DNA from: CAZQSL01 sp964595945
GTDB taxonomy: Bacteria > UBP15 > UBA6099 > JAJRTR01
Assembly (NCBI GenBank): GCA_964595945.1
Contig: CAZQSL010000003.1
Span: forward strand, 3,976 to 67,975
Direction of reading: 5' to 3'
Length of the DNA: 64,000 bases
Part shown: piece by piece, positions 16,951 through 26,575 of the stretch
How positions within the stretch are numbered: the first letter of the stretch is position 1
Layout of the letters: each line of letters begins with the position of its first letter
Notes under the pieces: generated by a model
Database searches by the model: none
What the model saw: only the letters and a program-made list of their open reading frames with translations
What the model was told of the DNA's origin: nothing
Translations under genes and position numbers: made by a program

Positions 16951-17697
16951 TTACAGGGTTTTGTATATAAGTGATCCACCGGCGACGAGGAGGAGCCCGA
17001 ACACGAGGAATTTGAATGCTCTGTCAGGGATTTTGCTGTGGATGATGTCGCCGAGTATTATCCCGGCAATCACGGCAGGGAAGAGTATCCCGCAGGTTTT
17101 GATCGACTGTATCGTGTATGCGTGCTGGAAGTAGAAACTTGCGCATAGCGCGGCGTTGAGGAGCAGCCAGAGCAGTGAAAGGGTGCCGCGCATGGCGCGT
17201 TTGTCTGCGAAAAGGCGGCTGGAGTAATAGACTATCAGGGGGCCGCCGGATGCGTATATGCCCTGCACGATGCCGCCGGTGAAAAGCCACGCCACGATTT
17301 CCGGGAAACTCATTTTTTTAGTGGGCGAAGTGCCGCGGACAAGTCTGAAGATTTCAAAAGTGGCAAGCAGAAATACAAAAATGCCGTAGACGAGTTGTAG
17401 TCTGGGGCCTTTGAGCATGGGGGTGAGATATATCCCCGCGCCGAAGCCCAGTCCCGCTATGGGCAGGATGTTGAGCAGGAGCGCCCGGTATTGTATGGCC
17501 TTGAAATCCTTAATTACAATATACAGGCTCAGCACGATGTTGAGTGGCAGGAGTATGGGGAGAAATTTGTCGATTTCAAGAAACTGAGCGCATAGGGTGA
17601 GCGCGAGTATCGTACTGCCGAATCCGGCGATTGCCTCGACCGTGTTTGCCAGCAGGACGATTATGACTACCGGCACAAGTGCTGTTCCCAATGACAT
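16951..17697 (-). CDS. TauE/SafE family permease
   Basis: A 248-residue membrane protein with about seven to eight hydrophobic segments and the duplicated TauE/SafE half-motif. The first half is VEAIAGFGSTILALTLCAQF (about residue 20). The second is LFTGGIVQGIYASGGPLIVYY (about 138). Length is typical of the family, unlike the longer paralog at 10570. Homologs export sulfite or small organosulfur/organic anions; the substrate is unknown here. No enzyme of sulfur metabolism lies next to it. Confidence 0.88.
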   Translation of the reverse strand: MSLGTALVPVVIIVLLANTVEAIAGFGSTILALTLCAQFLEIDKFLPILLPLNIVLSLYIVIKDFKAIQYRALLLNILPIAGLGFGAGIYLTPMLKGPRLQLVYGIFVFLLATFEIFRLVRGTSPTKKMSFPEIVAWLFTGGIVQGIYASGGPLIVYYSSRLFADKRAMRGTLSLLWLLLNAALCASFYFQHAYTIQSIKTCGILFPAVIAGIILGDIIHSKIPDRAFKFLVFGLLLVAGGSLIYKTL

Positions 17698-17926
17698 TCT
17701 ATCCCCCGCGGGCTGTGGAGCATCAGAGCTATTTTTTGCGAATCGGCCATTCGTGATAACGGCACTATCCGGATCGCGACGAATCCGGCCGCCCTGTCCG
17801 CACTGATTATATTACATTGCCGCGATCTGCCAACACCCGCAGGTGACTATTTTTTCGATTTGATATAAGATTATTCAGCTCGGCACGCTTGCGGGCGGCA
17901 GACAAAACTTTTGGGAATCATCAACC

Positions 17927-18865
17927 ATGGCAAAAAGCGAAAAACTGAATGAATTGATCAACTCGGTCGAAAAGGTGTTCGTCGGTAAGCGCGAAACGGT
18001 AGAACTCGCACTCAACGCGATGTTCAGCGGCGGTCACCTGCTCGTCAACGACCTGCCGGGAGTGGGCAAGACCACCCTCGCCAAGGCGATAGCGCGTTCG
18101 GTAGGCGGCGCGACAAAACGCGTGCAGTTCACCCCCGACCTGCTGCCCACTGACATCACTGGCGTCAATATCTACATCCATGAAAAAAACGAATTCAGAT
18201 TTCACCCTGGCCCGGTGTTTGCCAACATCCTGCTTGCCGACGAAATCAATCGTGCCACTCCACGCGCCCAGTCGAGCCTGCTCGAAGCAATGGAAGAATT
18301 TCAGGTGTCAGTCGATGGCACCATACACAAGCTCCCCATGCCTTTCATGGTCATCGCCACACAGAACCCCGTCGAAATACAGGGCACTTTTCCCCTGCCG
18401 GAAGCGCAGCTCGACCGCTTCCTCATTTCACTTTCCATCGGCTATCCGACTACTGGCGAAGAACTCAAAATCCTCGACTCCCGCTCAGGCGAAGACCCGC
18501 TCGATAATGTCGATGCCGTGCTCACCCTCGATGAGGTGAAAGAACTAAAGCAGATTGTCAGGACCATACGGGTCGACGATTCGATCAAAGACTACATCGT
18601 GAGGATATCCGAAGCGACAAGGGACCGCGATGACATACTCATCGGCGCAAGCCCGCGCGCGTCACTCGCTCTGATGATGGCCTCGCGTACCAAAGCGCTG
18701 TTCGACGGCAAGGAATATGTGACCCCCGAAGACATCAAGGCCATCGCGCCTTATGTACTCGGCCACAGGCTGATCCTGAGACATGCCGCGCGGCTCGACC
18801 TCGAAAAAAATCGCAATGTCGTCCGCGTGATACTCGACGAAGTCGCGGCGCCACGCCCGAAGTAA
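17927..18865 (+). CDS. MoxR family AAA+ ATPase
   Basis: A 312-residue AAA+ ATPase with Walker A LPGVGKTTLAKAIA (about residue 43), MoxR-specific VQFTPDLLPTDITGVN, Walker B ANILLADEINRATPRAQSSL, sensor ATQNPVEIQGTFPLPEAQLD and a C-terminal lid (SPRASLALMMASRTKA). MoxR proteins act as chaperones that mature or insert partners, commonly DUF58 and transglutaminase proteins encoded beside them, exactly as here. Possible promoter: GTGACT (17843-17848), 17 bp, TAAGAT (17866-17871). First gene of a four-gene operon. Confidence 0.94.
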   Translation: MAKSEKLNELINSVEKVFVGKRETVELALNAMFSGGHLLVNDLPGVGKTTLAKAIARSVGGATKRVQFTPDLLPTDITGVNIYIHEKNEFRFHPGPVFANILLADEINRATPRAQSSLLEAMEEFQVSVDGTIHKLPMPFMVIATQNPVEIQGTFPLPEAQLDRFLISLSIGYPTTGEELKILDSRSGEDPLDNVDAVLTLDEVKELKQIVRTIRVDDSIKDYIVRISEATRDRDDILIGASPRASLALMMASRTKALFDGKEYVTPEDIKAIAPYVLGHRLILRHAARLDLEKNRNVVRVILDEVAAPRPK

Positions 18866-18917
18866 ACCCATCACGGCAGCCGGAGCGTCCGCTCCGCATC
18901 TTGCGAGAAACGGTATT

Positions 18918-19919
18918 ATGGCATCTTTTTTTCAGAAAAACGGCAGACTCATATTCGTCATCGCATGGGCATTTCTGCTGTTTCTCATCGCCACCAATAT
19001 CCAGGTGGGATGGCTCTATGTGATCATCTCGTTCATGCTCCTGCTGTGCTTTTATTCATGGCTGATCCCAAAGATCGCGCTCCGCGTGGTCAGCGCGGCC
19101 ATATCCATGCCCGACATGGCCGAACGCGGCGAAATGTCATACGCTTCGCTCGACATTACCAACCGTTCCCGCATCAGCCGCTATCTTGTCCGTGTCGATT
19201 TTCACTGCGAAGGGATCGGGTTCGATCCTCCCGGAGCAGTCATAGTGCGGCTCGGGGGCAGAGACACCGAGACCATCAACGCGAGATTTGGCGCTGCGCA
19301 CAGAGGTCTCGCGCACATCAGCGGCATCACCCTTAGCTGCGGCGCGCCCGCCGGTGTACTAACCGTCCGCAAAGACGTGCGATGCCACGCGAATATAATC
19401 GTCCATCCCAAAATTTCTCCCGGGCTCGGCGAAGAGATTGCCAACGATTCCGGCGAAGGAGACCTCATCGGCGCAGAAAAATTTCACTCCCTCGAAGACC
19501 CCTTTCACTACAAACTCCGCGAATATACCACAAGCGACAGCATGAAGCGCATCCACTGGAAACTCACCGCAAAACGCAATAAACCCATCGTGCGCGTCAA
19601 CGAAAAAAAGATCATCGGCCACCGCGCCATTTTCATCGACAACATTAAAGACCATTACCCTGACGAGGAATTGTTCGAGCAGGCAGTCGAACGTGCCGCG
19701 TCGCTCGCGTGGCATCTGGTTTTTGTCAAAGGCACATCGGTCAGCATCGGCGCCACGGCAGCTCCGGGCATCACTGTCGAGTCACCAGAAGCATGGAAAA
19801 CCGCGCTCAAATGGTTCGCGCTGATCCGCCTTGAGCATGGATCGGCGCTTTACTCCGACTCGCAGGACATAGCCCGCGACTATGTTTTCGCACCCCCGGG
19901 AAAGGGGGTTGCAGGCTGA
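18918..19919 (+). CDS. DUF58 domain protein
   Basis: A 333-residue protein with two N-terminal transmembrane helices (LIFVIAWAFLLFLIATN; VIISFMLLLCFYSWLI). A beta-rich region is followed by the DUF58 signature YKLREYTTSDSMKRIHWKLT, then AKRNKPIVRVNE. DUF58 proteins accompany MoxR ATPases and transglutaminase-like membrane proteins. Roles in cell-envelope metabolism or a von Willebrand-like adaptor have been proposed but are not settled. It starts 52 bp after the MoxR gene and directly abuts the next ATG. Confidence 0.9.
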   Translation: MASFFQKNGRLIFVIAWAFLLFLIATNIQVGWLYVIISFMLLLCFYSWLIPKIALRVVSAAISMPDMAERGEMSYASLDITNRSRISRYLVRVDFHCEGIGFDPPGAVIVRLGGRDTETINARFGAAHRGLAHISGITLSCGAPAGVLTVRKDVRCHANIIVHPKISPGLGEEIANDSGEGDLIGAEKFHSLEDPFHYKLREYTTSDSMKRIHWKLTAKRNKPIVRVNEKKIIGHRAIFIDNIKDHYPDEELFEQAVERAASLAWHLVFVKGTSVSIGATAAPGITVESPEAWKTALKWFALIRLEHGSALYSDSQDIARDYVFAPPGKGVAG

Positions 19920-22112
19920 ATGGCAAAACTGCCGGAATTCAACAGACTCTATCGCCAGCCCGAGTTGATCGAGCACAATGCCCTGCTGCGCCTCACGACA
20001 TTTCTCGCCGTAGCGCTCGGTGTCTTCGTAGCCGCACGCAGCACCGAACTCGCCACGCCGATGCTCGTCGGCCTTACCGGCATCACCGCCGGCTATCTCT
20101 TCAGTCACTTCCGCCGCCGCTATTCCAACTGGTGGTTAAAGATAATCATATCCATCGTCATGACGGTCATCGGTTACACCTATATCACGCAGATGATTTA
20201 CACCCTGCGATATCACGTCGTGGTACTGACCGAACTCCTCATCTACCTGCAAGTGCTCCACAGCTTCGATCTCCCCCGCCGCAAAGACCTGATCTATTCG
20301 CTGCTCTCGGCATTCATGCTGATGTGTGTCGGCGGAGTCCTCACCCGCACGTTTGACTACGGCATCTACATGCTCATTTTCATCATCGTCGCCCTCTATC
20401 TGATCGTGCTGTACCACATGCAGGAAATCAGCGAAGACGCGACGCTGCACGGCACGCCCAGGGGACTGTTCAGACTCGTCGGCATCGTACTCGCGCTCTT
20501 CACGCTCGGTTTTCCGGTCTTTTTCTTCGCCATCCCGCGCTATCAGATGCACGCGCTCGAAGGCCTGCCGGTGTCCGGCTCGATAAAAAGCAAGGTGGAA
20601 GAGTTTTCCGGCCAGATCATGTACCCCGGCACAGTCTCCGGCCTCGCTGCCGGAGGGGGCGCCTCCGATGCCGAAACATTCCTGGAAGAACAGTACCTCG
20701 GCAGTGGCGACGCCTATTTCGGATTTGTCCCCAACATCAGTCTCGAAAGCCGCATGCGACTGAAAAACGAACTCGTCATGCGTGTCAAATCGACCTACAA
20801 CTCATACCATCGCGGCCTCGTATTCGACAGATTCAACGGCAGAGGATGGCAGATTTCCAACCTCTCGGGACAAAAACTCTCCGAAGCCGGCAAATCATCC
20901 ATGTTCGACCTCACGAAACTCGGCATGGCCGACTTCGCCACCGGACTGCTCTACTCCAGCGAAGTCTACGAGTCTTACTACCTCGAAAAAGAAATGCCCA
21001 ATCTCATCTATGCCGCCTACCGCCCCGACATGGTATATTTCCCGATGTCCATGATCATCGTCGACGAACACCTCGGCATGCGCGTGCCGGCCACCCTCGA
21101 CAAAGGCACCGTCTACACCGTCGTCTCGAAAATCCCCCAAGTCGACCGCGCCACTCTTTCGGCTTTCCACCCCACTGTCTGCCCTGAATCCAAAAAACAG
21201 TACTGCTCCACTGCGTTTATGACCCCCCGCATGCGCCGCCTCTCACACCAGCTCACCGACGGCAAGCCTACCACTCTCGCCCAGGTCATCGCCATCCAGA
21301 AACATCTTATGAAAAACTATTCCTACAATCTCGAAATCCCGCAGACCCCCATGGGCCGCAACTCCATCGATTACTTCCTTTTCGAATCCAAACAGGGATT
21401 TTGCGAGCACTTCGCAAGCGCCATGGTGCTACTCGCGCGCGAAGCAAATATCCCTGCACGTCTCGTGACAGGCTTTGCCCCTGGCGAATACAACGCATTC
21501 ACAGGCTATTTCGAAGTCAAGGGCAGCGACGCCCACGCATGGGTCGAGCTTTACTTTCCCATGATCGGATGGCTCACTTTCGATCCCACACCAGGCTCTA
21601 TGGAAGGGCCTGTCTTCACTAAAGAAACCACCCCCCTGTCGCTGATATACGATAAGTATCTCGCCCGCGCGCACAAAAAATTCACCGCCGCTTTCGACCA
21701 TATCAAAGACGCCGTTATCGCGCGCATCCCACACTCGATCGGGTCACTCGACACACGATATATGGCCGTCCCTCTCGCGGCACTGCTCATCATCGCAATC
21801 TATCTGATCCGCGCGCGACTCATCGACGCAAAGGCATCACAACTTCCGCCTGCCAACCGCGCTGCGGCGGCGATCTATCTCTCCACCATCGCCGACCTGC
21901 GCCGCGCCGGCATATCCGTCCCAGCCGCCGCAACCGCATCCGACATCACCGCGATGCTCCCGCCCGTCATCGTCCAGCATTTCGACACCATTGCCACTAC
22001 TTACAATCAGGCCGCATTTTCAGGCGCCATCACCTCTCCCTCATCGATAGCCGCCGCGCGCAAAGCCGCCGCGCGTCTCAGGTCCGAACTCATCGCCGAA
22101 GGCCTGCTCTGA
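19920..22112 (+). CDS. TgpA-like membrane transglutaminase
   Basis: A 730-residue protein with about six N-terminal transmembrane helices (DUF3488-like, residues 20-215). A large periplasmic region carries the transglutaminase core: Cys in KQGFCEHFASAMVLLAR, His in GSDAHAWVELYFP and Asp in WLTFDPTPGS, so the catalytic triad is intact. A late helix (VPLAALLIIAIYLIRARL) and a cytoplasmic C-terminal tail follow. This matches Pseudomonas TgpA architecture, a periplasmic transglutaminase with envelope function. The ATG immediately follows the DUF58 stop, and the MoxR-DUF58-TgpA order is the usual one. Confidence 0.92.
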   Translation: MAKLPEFNRLYRQPELIEHNALLRLTTFLAVALGVFVAARSTELATPMLVGLTGITAGYLFSHFRRRYSNWWLKIIISIVMTVIGYTYITQMIYTLRYHVVVLTELLIYLQVLHSFDLPRRKDLIYSLLSAFMLMCVGGVLTRTFDYGIYMLIFIIVALYLIVLYHMQEISEDATLHGTPRGLFRLVGIVLALFTLGFPVFFFAIPRYQMHALEGLPVSGSIKSKVEEFSGQIMYPGTVSGLAAGGGASDAETFLEEQYLGSGDAYFGFVPNISLESRMRLKNELVMRVKSTYNSYHRGLVFDRFNGRGWQISNLSGQKLSEAGKSSMFDLTKLGMADFATGLLYSSEVYESYYLEKEMPNLIYAAYRPDMVYFPMSMIIVDEHLGMRVPATLDKGTVYTVVSKIPQVDRATLSAFHPTVCPESKKQYCSTAFMTPRMRRLSHQLTDGKPTTLAQVIAIQKHLMKNYSYNLEIPQTPMGRNSIDYFLFESKQGFCEHFASAMVLLAREANIPARLVTGFAPGEYNAFTGYFEVKGSDAHAWVELYFPMIGWLTFDPTPGSMEGPVFTKETTPLSLIYDKYLARAHKKFTAAFDHIKDAVIARIPHSIGSLDTRYMAVPLAALLIIAIYLIRARLIDAKASQLPPANRAAAAIYLSTIADLRRAGISVPAAATASDITAMLPPVIVQHFDTIATTYNQAAFSGAITSPSSIAAARKAAARLRSELIAEGLL

Positions 22113-22137
22113 AATCCTCCACAATCCGGACGCCGCC

Positions 22138-22773
22138 ATGACTGCAAACAGTTCGAAAACTCACCACAGCTCCTGCTGCTGCCTCAGGACAGCGCTCATC
22201 ATCGCGCTCATCGTCTTTACCATCACTGGCGCCATCCCCCGGTATCTCGGCAACCTGCTCGAAAAAACAGACTCCCCCCGCGAGGCACAGATCATCTATG
22301 TCTACGGCGGCTCACCTGTCGAGCGTCCCGCCGCCGCCGCTCTCCTCTATAAAAACAAATATGCGCCAAAAGTCGCTACCGGCGGCGATGTCGTCGACAA
22401 CTCGATCGAAGCACTCGGCCAGTCCGTCAACGAAGCAACTCTCAACGCCATGTCACTCCGCAAATACGGCGTACCCCAGCGCGACATCATTGTGATCAAT
22501 AAAGGGACGTCAACATACGAAGAAACCATCGAACTGCTGAGCTTCATGAAAAGCCATCACCTGAAATCAGCGATCCTTGTCACGTCCAATTTCCACACCC
22601 GCCGCGTGCGGTGGTCGGCGCGCAAGGTATTCCGGGACTCTGGCATCACCATCACGGTCGTCTCCGCCACCCGCCCCATTGTCGATCTTGACTCATGGTG
22701 GCGTTCCGAAGACAGCCTGATAGCCGTCACCAACGAATATATCAAACTCATCCTGTACTACATAAAATACTGA
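22138..22773 (+). CDS. DUF218 (SanA/YdcF/ElyC-like) envelope protein
   Basis: A 211-residue protein with an N-terminal transmembrane helix (ALIIALIVFTITGAIPRYLG) and a DUF218 domain: IIYVYGGSPVERPAAAALLY, PKVATGGDVVD, INKGTSTYEETIELLSF and ILVTSNFHTRRVRWSARKVF. Homologs (SanA, ElyC) act in envelope integrity and peptidoglycan or enterobacterial-antigen lipid-carrier metabolism. It ends the MoxR operon, 25 bp after the transglutaminase gene. Confidence 0.85.
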   Translation: MTANSSKTHHSSCCCLRTALIIALIVFTITGAIPRYLGNLLEKTDSPREAQIIYVYGGSPVERPAAAALLYKNKYAPKVATGGDVVDNSIEALGQSVNEATLNAMSLRKYGVPQRDIIVINKGTSTYEETIELLSFMKSHHLKSAILVTSNFHTRRVRWSARKVFRDSGITITVVSATRPIVDLDSWWRSEDSLIAVTNEYIKLILYYIKY

Positions 22774-22913
22774 AAGCTCCCGCGCAACATCGCCACCGGA
22801 CCTTTTCCCGACAGGCTTCACACCGGGTTGCGTCCAAGAGGATATCGCGGTCAGCAATAGAAATCAGCTATCGCAGTGCCAAGAGCAAATAACACGTGTT
22901 TTGTAGAAATGGC

Positions 22914-22946
22914 AAGCAAATAAAGCTTTTTGGAAGAGGTTTCTCC
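22914..22946 (-). repeat. Dispersed repeat, copy 3 (inverted, hairpin-less)
   Basis: Read on the minus strand, GGAGAAACCTCTTCCAAAAA continues as GCTTTATTTGCTT. This joins the first hairpin arm of copies 1 and 2 directly to their tail, as if the central palindrome had been deleted. Further along the minus strand, GCGATAG...ATTTCTATTG (about 22869-22850) resembles the distal motif near copy 2. The 22774-22989 spacer holds no gene. Confidence 0.6.
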
Positions 22947-22989
22947 ATAGCTAATTTCAAACAAACAATATATAAAGCATGATTCGGGA

Positions 22990-24918
22990 TTATTCCGGGA
23001 TGCCGGGCGCGATATTCTCCATGCCAAGTTTCCTGAGTTTCTTTTTTGTGGGCACTCCGGTTTTGGTCCAGCCGCGTGAGCGGTAGTAGCGGGGGAGCAT
23101 GCGGTCGAGGGGAACGACGGATTTTGGGTTGTCGGGTATGTTGCGGGTATGAGTGAGACGTTTCGGGAGGGTATCGTTGGCGCAGGTGAGGCCTTCGCGG
23201 AGGTTGAAGAGGCGTTCGAGATTGAAGACGCGCGCGCCGACTTTGGTAAATTTGCCGAATGACATGGGTATGCCGGTGAGTGCTTCGACGGCGCGCGAGT
23301 GGGGGAGGATTTCGTCGATGTGGAAATTGGTCATGGCGTCAGGTAGGTTCATGGTGAGGTTGATGGCGGGGCCGGAGACGCCGAGAGTTTTCGTGACGAT
23401 TTTTGACACTGTGCCGTAGGGTTTGATGCCGTGGACCACTTTCGGGATCATGAGAAATGATGTGAAGAGGCAGGAGCCGCAGGCGCTGATGGCGTCGAGG
23501 AGGTCCTGCTGCATGACGTTCCAGGCTTCTTTGGATTTTGGTGAAAGGGGGTCCATGTTGATGGGTGCGAGGCGTTCGAGATACATGAGGTAGCCTGCGT
23601 TGAGGTGGCATCCGCCGCGGTTGGCGGTGGCGTAGCCGAGTCCGAGGCCGTGAGCGCCGCGTGGGTCGTAGGAGGCGATTTCGAGGCCTTTCGCATGGAT
23701 GGCGAATTCTTCGCCTCCGTATTTTGCGGCCATTTTTTTGACGCCGTCAGCGAGTATGTCGCCGACGCCGCGGCGGTGGGCGATGTCGTCGAGGATTTTC
23801 GATATGTTGTCGGTGCGGCCGAATTCGAGTTCGGATTTGAGGATGCCTTTTTCGTTGAGTTCCATGGCGAATGCGATGGTGCTGCCGCAGCTGATGGTGT
23901 CGATGCCGAGGAGGTCCATTTCGCGATTCCATTTGCAGATCAGGTAGAGATCGGAATTGGCGATGTTTGAGCCGAGGAGGCCGAGGGTTTCAAATTCGGG
24001 GCCCTTGACGTCCTTGCCTTCGACATTGACGACGCGCGCGCAGCGGATGGGGCAGGTGGTGCATCCGGAGTTTTTGACGAGGAGGGTGTCGGCGAGGGTT
24101 TCGCCGGAGATTTTATCAGCGTGTTCGTAGAATCCGTGCTGGAAATTTTTGGTGGGGAACGCATTGCCGAGGTTGATTTTGTTGACCATGTTGGCGGTGC
24201 CGTAACGGGGCATGAGTTCGCCAGTAGAGGGGTGAGCCTTGAGGGTGTCGATCCATGATTTGACGATGGTTTTGAATTTTTCGGGTTCGGCGACAGGCAC
24301 TTTCTGGGTGCCGATGGCGCGTAGCGCCTTGAGTTTTTTCGAGCCCATGACGGCGCCGACGCCGCAGCGGCCGGCGATGCGTTCGTTGGAGACGATACCA
24401 GCGTAGATGACGAGGTTTTCGCCTGCGGGGCCGATGACAGCTTTGCCGCCTTTGGGGCCGAGATGTTCCTGGGCTTCTTCGGTGTCCATGCCCCACATGT
24501 CGGTAGCGTCGCGGATTTCTATGTGGTTGTCCGTGATGTCGATGAAAACGGGGTGGTCGGATTTGCCGGTGATGACGATGGCGTCGAAGCCGGCTTTTTT
24601 GAGCTGCATGCCGAAATTGCCGCCGCAGTTGGCCGTGGCGATGCCGCCGGTGGCCGGGCTTTTGCAGGTGACGTTGAACCGGCTTGAGCAGGGGGCGTTG
24701 GCAGCGGTGAGGGGGCCGGTATTTATGATGAGGTGGGCTTCGGGCGAGTAGGGGTCGACGCCTGGTTTCTGGATGTCCATGAGCATTTTTGTGGCGAGGC
24801 CTTTTCCGCCGAGGAAAAGTTCGCGGTCTCTGTCGGAAACATCGTCTTCGGTGATCGCGCCGGTCGAAAGGTTGACGATCGCGTATTTTCCCATGTAGCC
24901 TTTGTATTTCGAAGCCAT
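22990..24918 (-). CDS. aor: Aldehyde:ferredoxin oxidoreductase (tungsten enzyme family)
   Basis: A 642-residue AOR-family oxidoreductase. The N-terminal domain begins GKYAIVNLSTGAITEDDVSD and contains the pterin-binding region (FLGGKGLATKML; NCGGNFGMQLKKAGFDAIVI). The [4Fe-4S] ligands are CTTCPIRC (CxxCxxxC) plus a later Cys in ACGSC. The family oxidises aldehydes to carboxylic acids, reducing ferredoxin, with a tungsto-bispterin cofactor. It is typical of anaerobes. Start chosen at the ATG with AGGAGG 5 bases upstream; an in-frame ATG at 24975 lacks support. The gene stands alone, with no ferredoxin or MoaD-like gene next to it, so the physiological substrate is unknown. Confidence 0.95.
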   Translation of the reverse strand: MASKYKGYMGKYAIVNLSTGAITEDDVSDRDRELFLGGKGLATKMLMDIQKPGVDPYSPEAHLIINTGPLTAANAPCSSRFNVTCKSPATGGIATANCGGNFGMQLKKAGFDAIVITGKSDHPVFIDITDNHIEIRDATDMWGMDTEEAQEHLGPKGGKAVIGPAGENLVIYAGIVSNERIAGRCGVGAVMGSKKLKALRAIGTQKVPVAEPEKFKTIVKSWIDTLKAHPSTGELMPRYGTANMVNKINLGNAFPTKNFQHGFYEHADKISGETLADTLLVKNSGCTTCPIRCARVVNVEGKDVKGPEFETLGLLGSNIANSDLYLICKWNREMDLLGIDTISCGSTIAFAMELNEKGILKSELEFGRTDNISKILDDIAHRRGVGDILADGVKKMAAKYGGEEFAIHAKGLEIASYDPRGAHGLGLGYATANRGGCHLNAGYLMYLERLAPINMDPLSPKSKEAWNVMQQDLLDAISACGSCLFTSFLMIPKVVHGIKPYGTVSKIVTKTLGVSGPAINLTMNLPDAMTNFHIDEILPHSRAVEALTGIPMSFGKFTKVGARVFNLERLFNLREGLTCANDTLPKRLTHTRNIPDNPKSVVPLDRMLPRYYRSRGWTKTGVPTKKKLRKLGMENIAPGIPE

Positions 24919-25023
24919 TCGAGCCTCCTGAGATGGCAGCGGTGAGGGATGTGTTTTGATTTTCCTCATCGCCATGATGTTGTACTCTCCCGCGGTCTGG
25001 CGGCGCGGGACGCTGCTTCCTTT

Positions 25024-25051
25024 ATATTATGTATGAAATTCAATTTGACAA
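25024..25051 (-). promoter_or_regulatory. Promoter for the aldehyde oxidoreductase gene
   Basis: On the minus strand, TTGTCA (25051-25046), 16 bp, TAATAT (25029-25024), giving a leader of roughly 100 bases before the AOR start. Confidence 0.45.
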
Positions 25052-25071
25052 TTATGCTACAAAAAGCATAA
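25052..25071. promoter_or_regulatory. Palindromic candidate operator in aor/tldD divergent region
   Basis: Perfect 7-bp arms TTATGCT (25052-25058) and AGCATAA (25065-25071) around ACAAAA. It abuts the -35 of the aor promoter and lies upstream of the tldD -10, a position from which one regulator could control both genes. Confidence 0.4.
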
Positions 25072-25108
25072 CGCCAATGCGGCCTTTTTAGCGCCGGGAG
25101 GCGAATGG

Positions 25109-25117
25109 TGTTATAAT
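25109..25117 (+). promoter_or_regulatory. Extended -10 promoter of the tldD-like gene
   Basis: TGTTATAAT gives an extended -10 (TGnTATAAT) with no good -35. The predicted start near 25124 leaves a short leader before the ATG at 25142 or 25157. Confidence 0.4.
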
Positions 25118-25141
25118 GTGTAGCTGACGGGATTTGAATGA

Positions 25142-26551
25142 ATGGAGAAATCAGCGATGGATGAACGGATCATGCTCGGGCTGATGGCCGACGCCAGGGC
25201 GGCGGGAGCGGAGTTTTCAGACATGAGAGTGGGGCGCAGCAGGAGCGCCTCTATCGACATACAGGACGGGCGCGCGGAAAAGGTGCACGCGTCGACGGGG
25301 CAGGGGCTTGGAGTGCGGGTGCTTCGTGATGGCGCATGGGGTTTTTCGTCGTCGTGCGACGTGTCCGAAAATTCGGCAAGGGCATGCCTGTCCGAGGCGC
25401 TGGAGATGGCCAGGGCGGCAGCGCCTCATGTGGGCGAACGTTCGTCGGTAGCTCAGGTGGAGCCTGCGAGGGACCGTGTTACAGCGGGTGCGGAGATCGA
25501 TCCTGCCTGCGTGCCGCTCGCGGAAAAAGTGAAAACCGTTTCTGCACTGGAGTCGGCTGCCCGTGGATTTGACGGCAGGATTGCCAATACGAGGCTCAGC
25601 TATTTTGACTCGGGCGGCGAACTCCTCATAGCCAATACCTTCGGGACTTTCCTCGAAATCGAAACGGTGAGGACAAAGGTATTCCTCAGGGCGGTAGCTG
25701 TGGAAGATGGCGTGCGGCAATTTGGATTCGAGAGCGCCGGCCGCCTCGAAGGGTGGGAGCTTGTGAAGAATCTTACGCCCGAGCAGATCAGTGTCCCCGC
25801 CGCGCGGCGCGCGGTCGAACTGCTCGGTGCGCGTCCGGCTCCCTCGGGTAATTTTCCGATAATATTTGATTCGTCCGTGACGGGGCTTTTTGTGCATGAG
25901 GCATTCGGGCACAACTGCGAGGCTGATCTGGTATGGGCAGGCGAGTCGATCATCGCCGGCAAGATGGGCGAAAAGGTCGGGTCGGGACTTGTCACCATCG
26001 TCGATGACGCGACGATCCCCGGCGCATGGGGTTCGTATGCCTATGACTCGGAGGGAGTCGCGGCGCAGCGGCGCGTGCTGGTGGAAAAAGGGGTGGTGAA
26101 GAATTTTATGCACACGCTCGAAACGGCGGCGCACTTCGGAGTGGCTCCGAACGGATCGGGCAGGGCGGAGAGCACATCATGCCGTCCGATAGTGCGGATG
26201 AGCAACACATTTATCGAGCCGGGGGACAAATCGCTTGATGAAATGATCCGCGGCACAGATCACGGGCTGCTGCTCAAGGGGGCATTTGGCGGGTATGTCT
26301 CGACCGAAACGGGACAATTCACATGCAGCGTAGCCGAGGCGTGGTTGATCAGAAATGGCGAATTGCAGGAAATGATGAGAGATGTATCCGTGTCGGGCAT
26401 GGTGCTCGAGGCGCTTGCCAATGTGGATATGGTGGGCAGTGATTTTGCGCTCACAATGCCGGGCACCTGCGGAAAAAACGGACAGGGTATGCCGGTCGAC
26501 AATGGAGGGCCTGCTATCAGGGTGAAAAGTCTTGTAGTCGGAGGACAATGA
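25142..26551 (+). CDS. tldD: TldD-type metalloprotease
   Basis: A 469-residue TldD/PmbA family protein. The TldD-type zinc motif is VHEAFGHNCEADLVW (HExxGH plus Glu). Other family regions are STGQGLGVRVLRDGAWGFS near the N-terminus, GVVKNFMHTLETA, and the C-terminal FGGYVSTETGQFTCSVAEAW. TldD pairs with TldE/PmbA to form a protease that degrades unfolded peptides or matures RiPPs such as microcin B17. The expected TldE partner gene is not beside it. Two starts are possible: the ATG at 25142, or the ATG at 25157, which has GGAG 9 bases upstream. Confidence 0.9.
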   Translation: MEKSAMDERIMLGLMADARAAGAEFSDMRVGRSRSASIDIQDGRAEKVHASTGQGLGVRVLRDGAWGFSSSCDVSENSARACLSEALEMARAAAPHVGERSSVAQVEPARDRVTAGAEIDPACVPLAEKVKTVSALESAARGFDGRIANTRLSYFDSGGELLIANTFGTFLEIETVRTKVFLRAVAVEDGVRQFGFESAGRLEGWELVKNLTPEQISVPAARRAVELLGARPAPSGNFPIIFDSSVTGLFVHEAFGHNCEADLVWAGESIIAGKMGEKVGSGLVTIVDDATIPGAWGSYAYDSEGVAAQRRVLVEKGVVKNFMHTLETAAHFGVAPNGSGRAESTSCRPIVRMSNTFIEPGDKSLDEMIRGTDHGLLLKGAFGGYVSTETGQFTCSVAEAWLIRNGELQEMMRDVSVSGMVLEALANVDMVGSDFALTMPGTCGKNGQGMPVDNGGPAIRVKSLVVGGQ

Positions 26552-26575
26552 AATGTTTGTTTTCTCAGGGTTTAA

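Noticed and set aside
19920..24975. Many overlapping His/Arg/Pro-rich or Asp/Glu-rich frames
   Set aside because: Low-complexity shadow translations of the transglutaminase and aldehyde oxidoreductase genes, without domain motifs.
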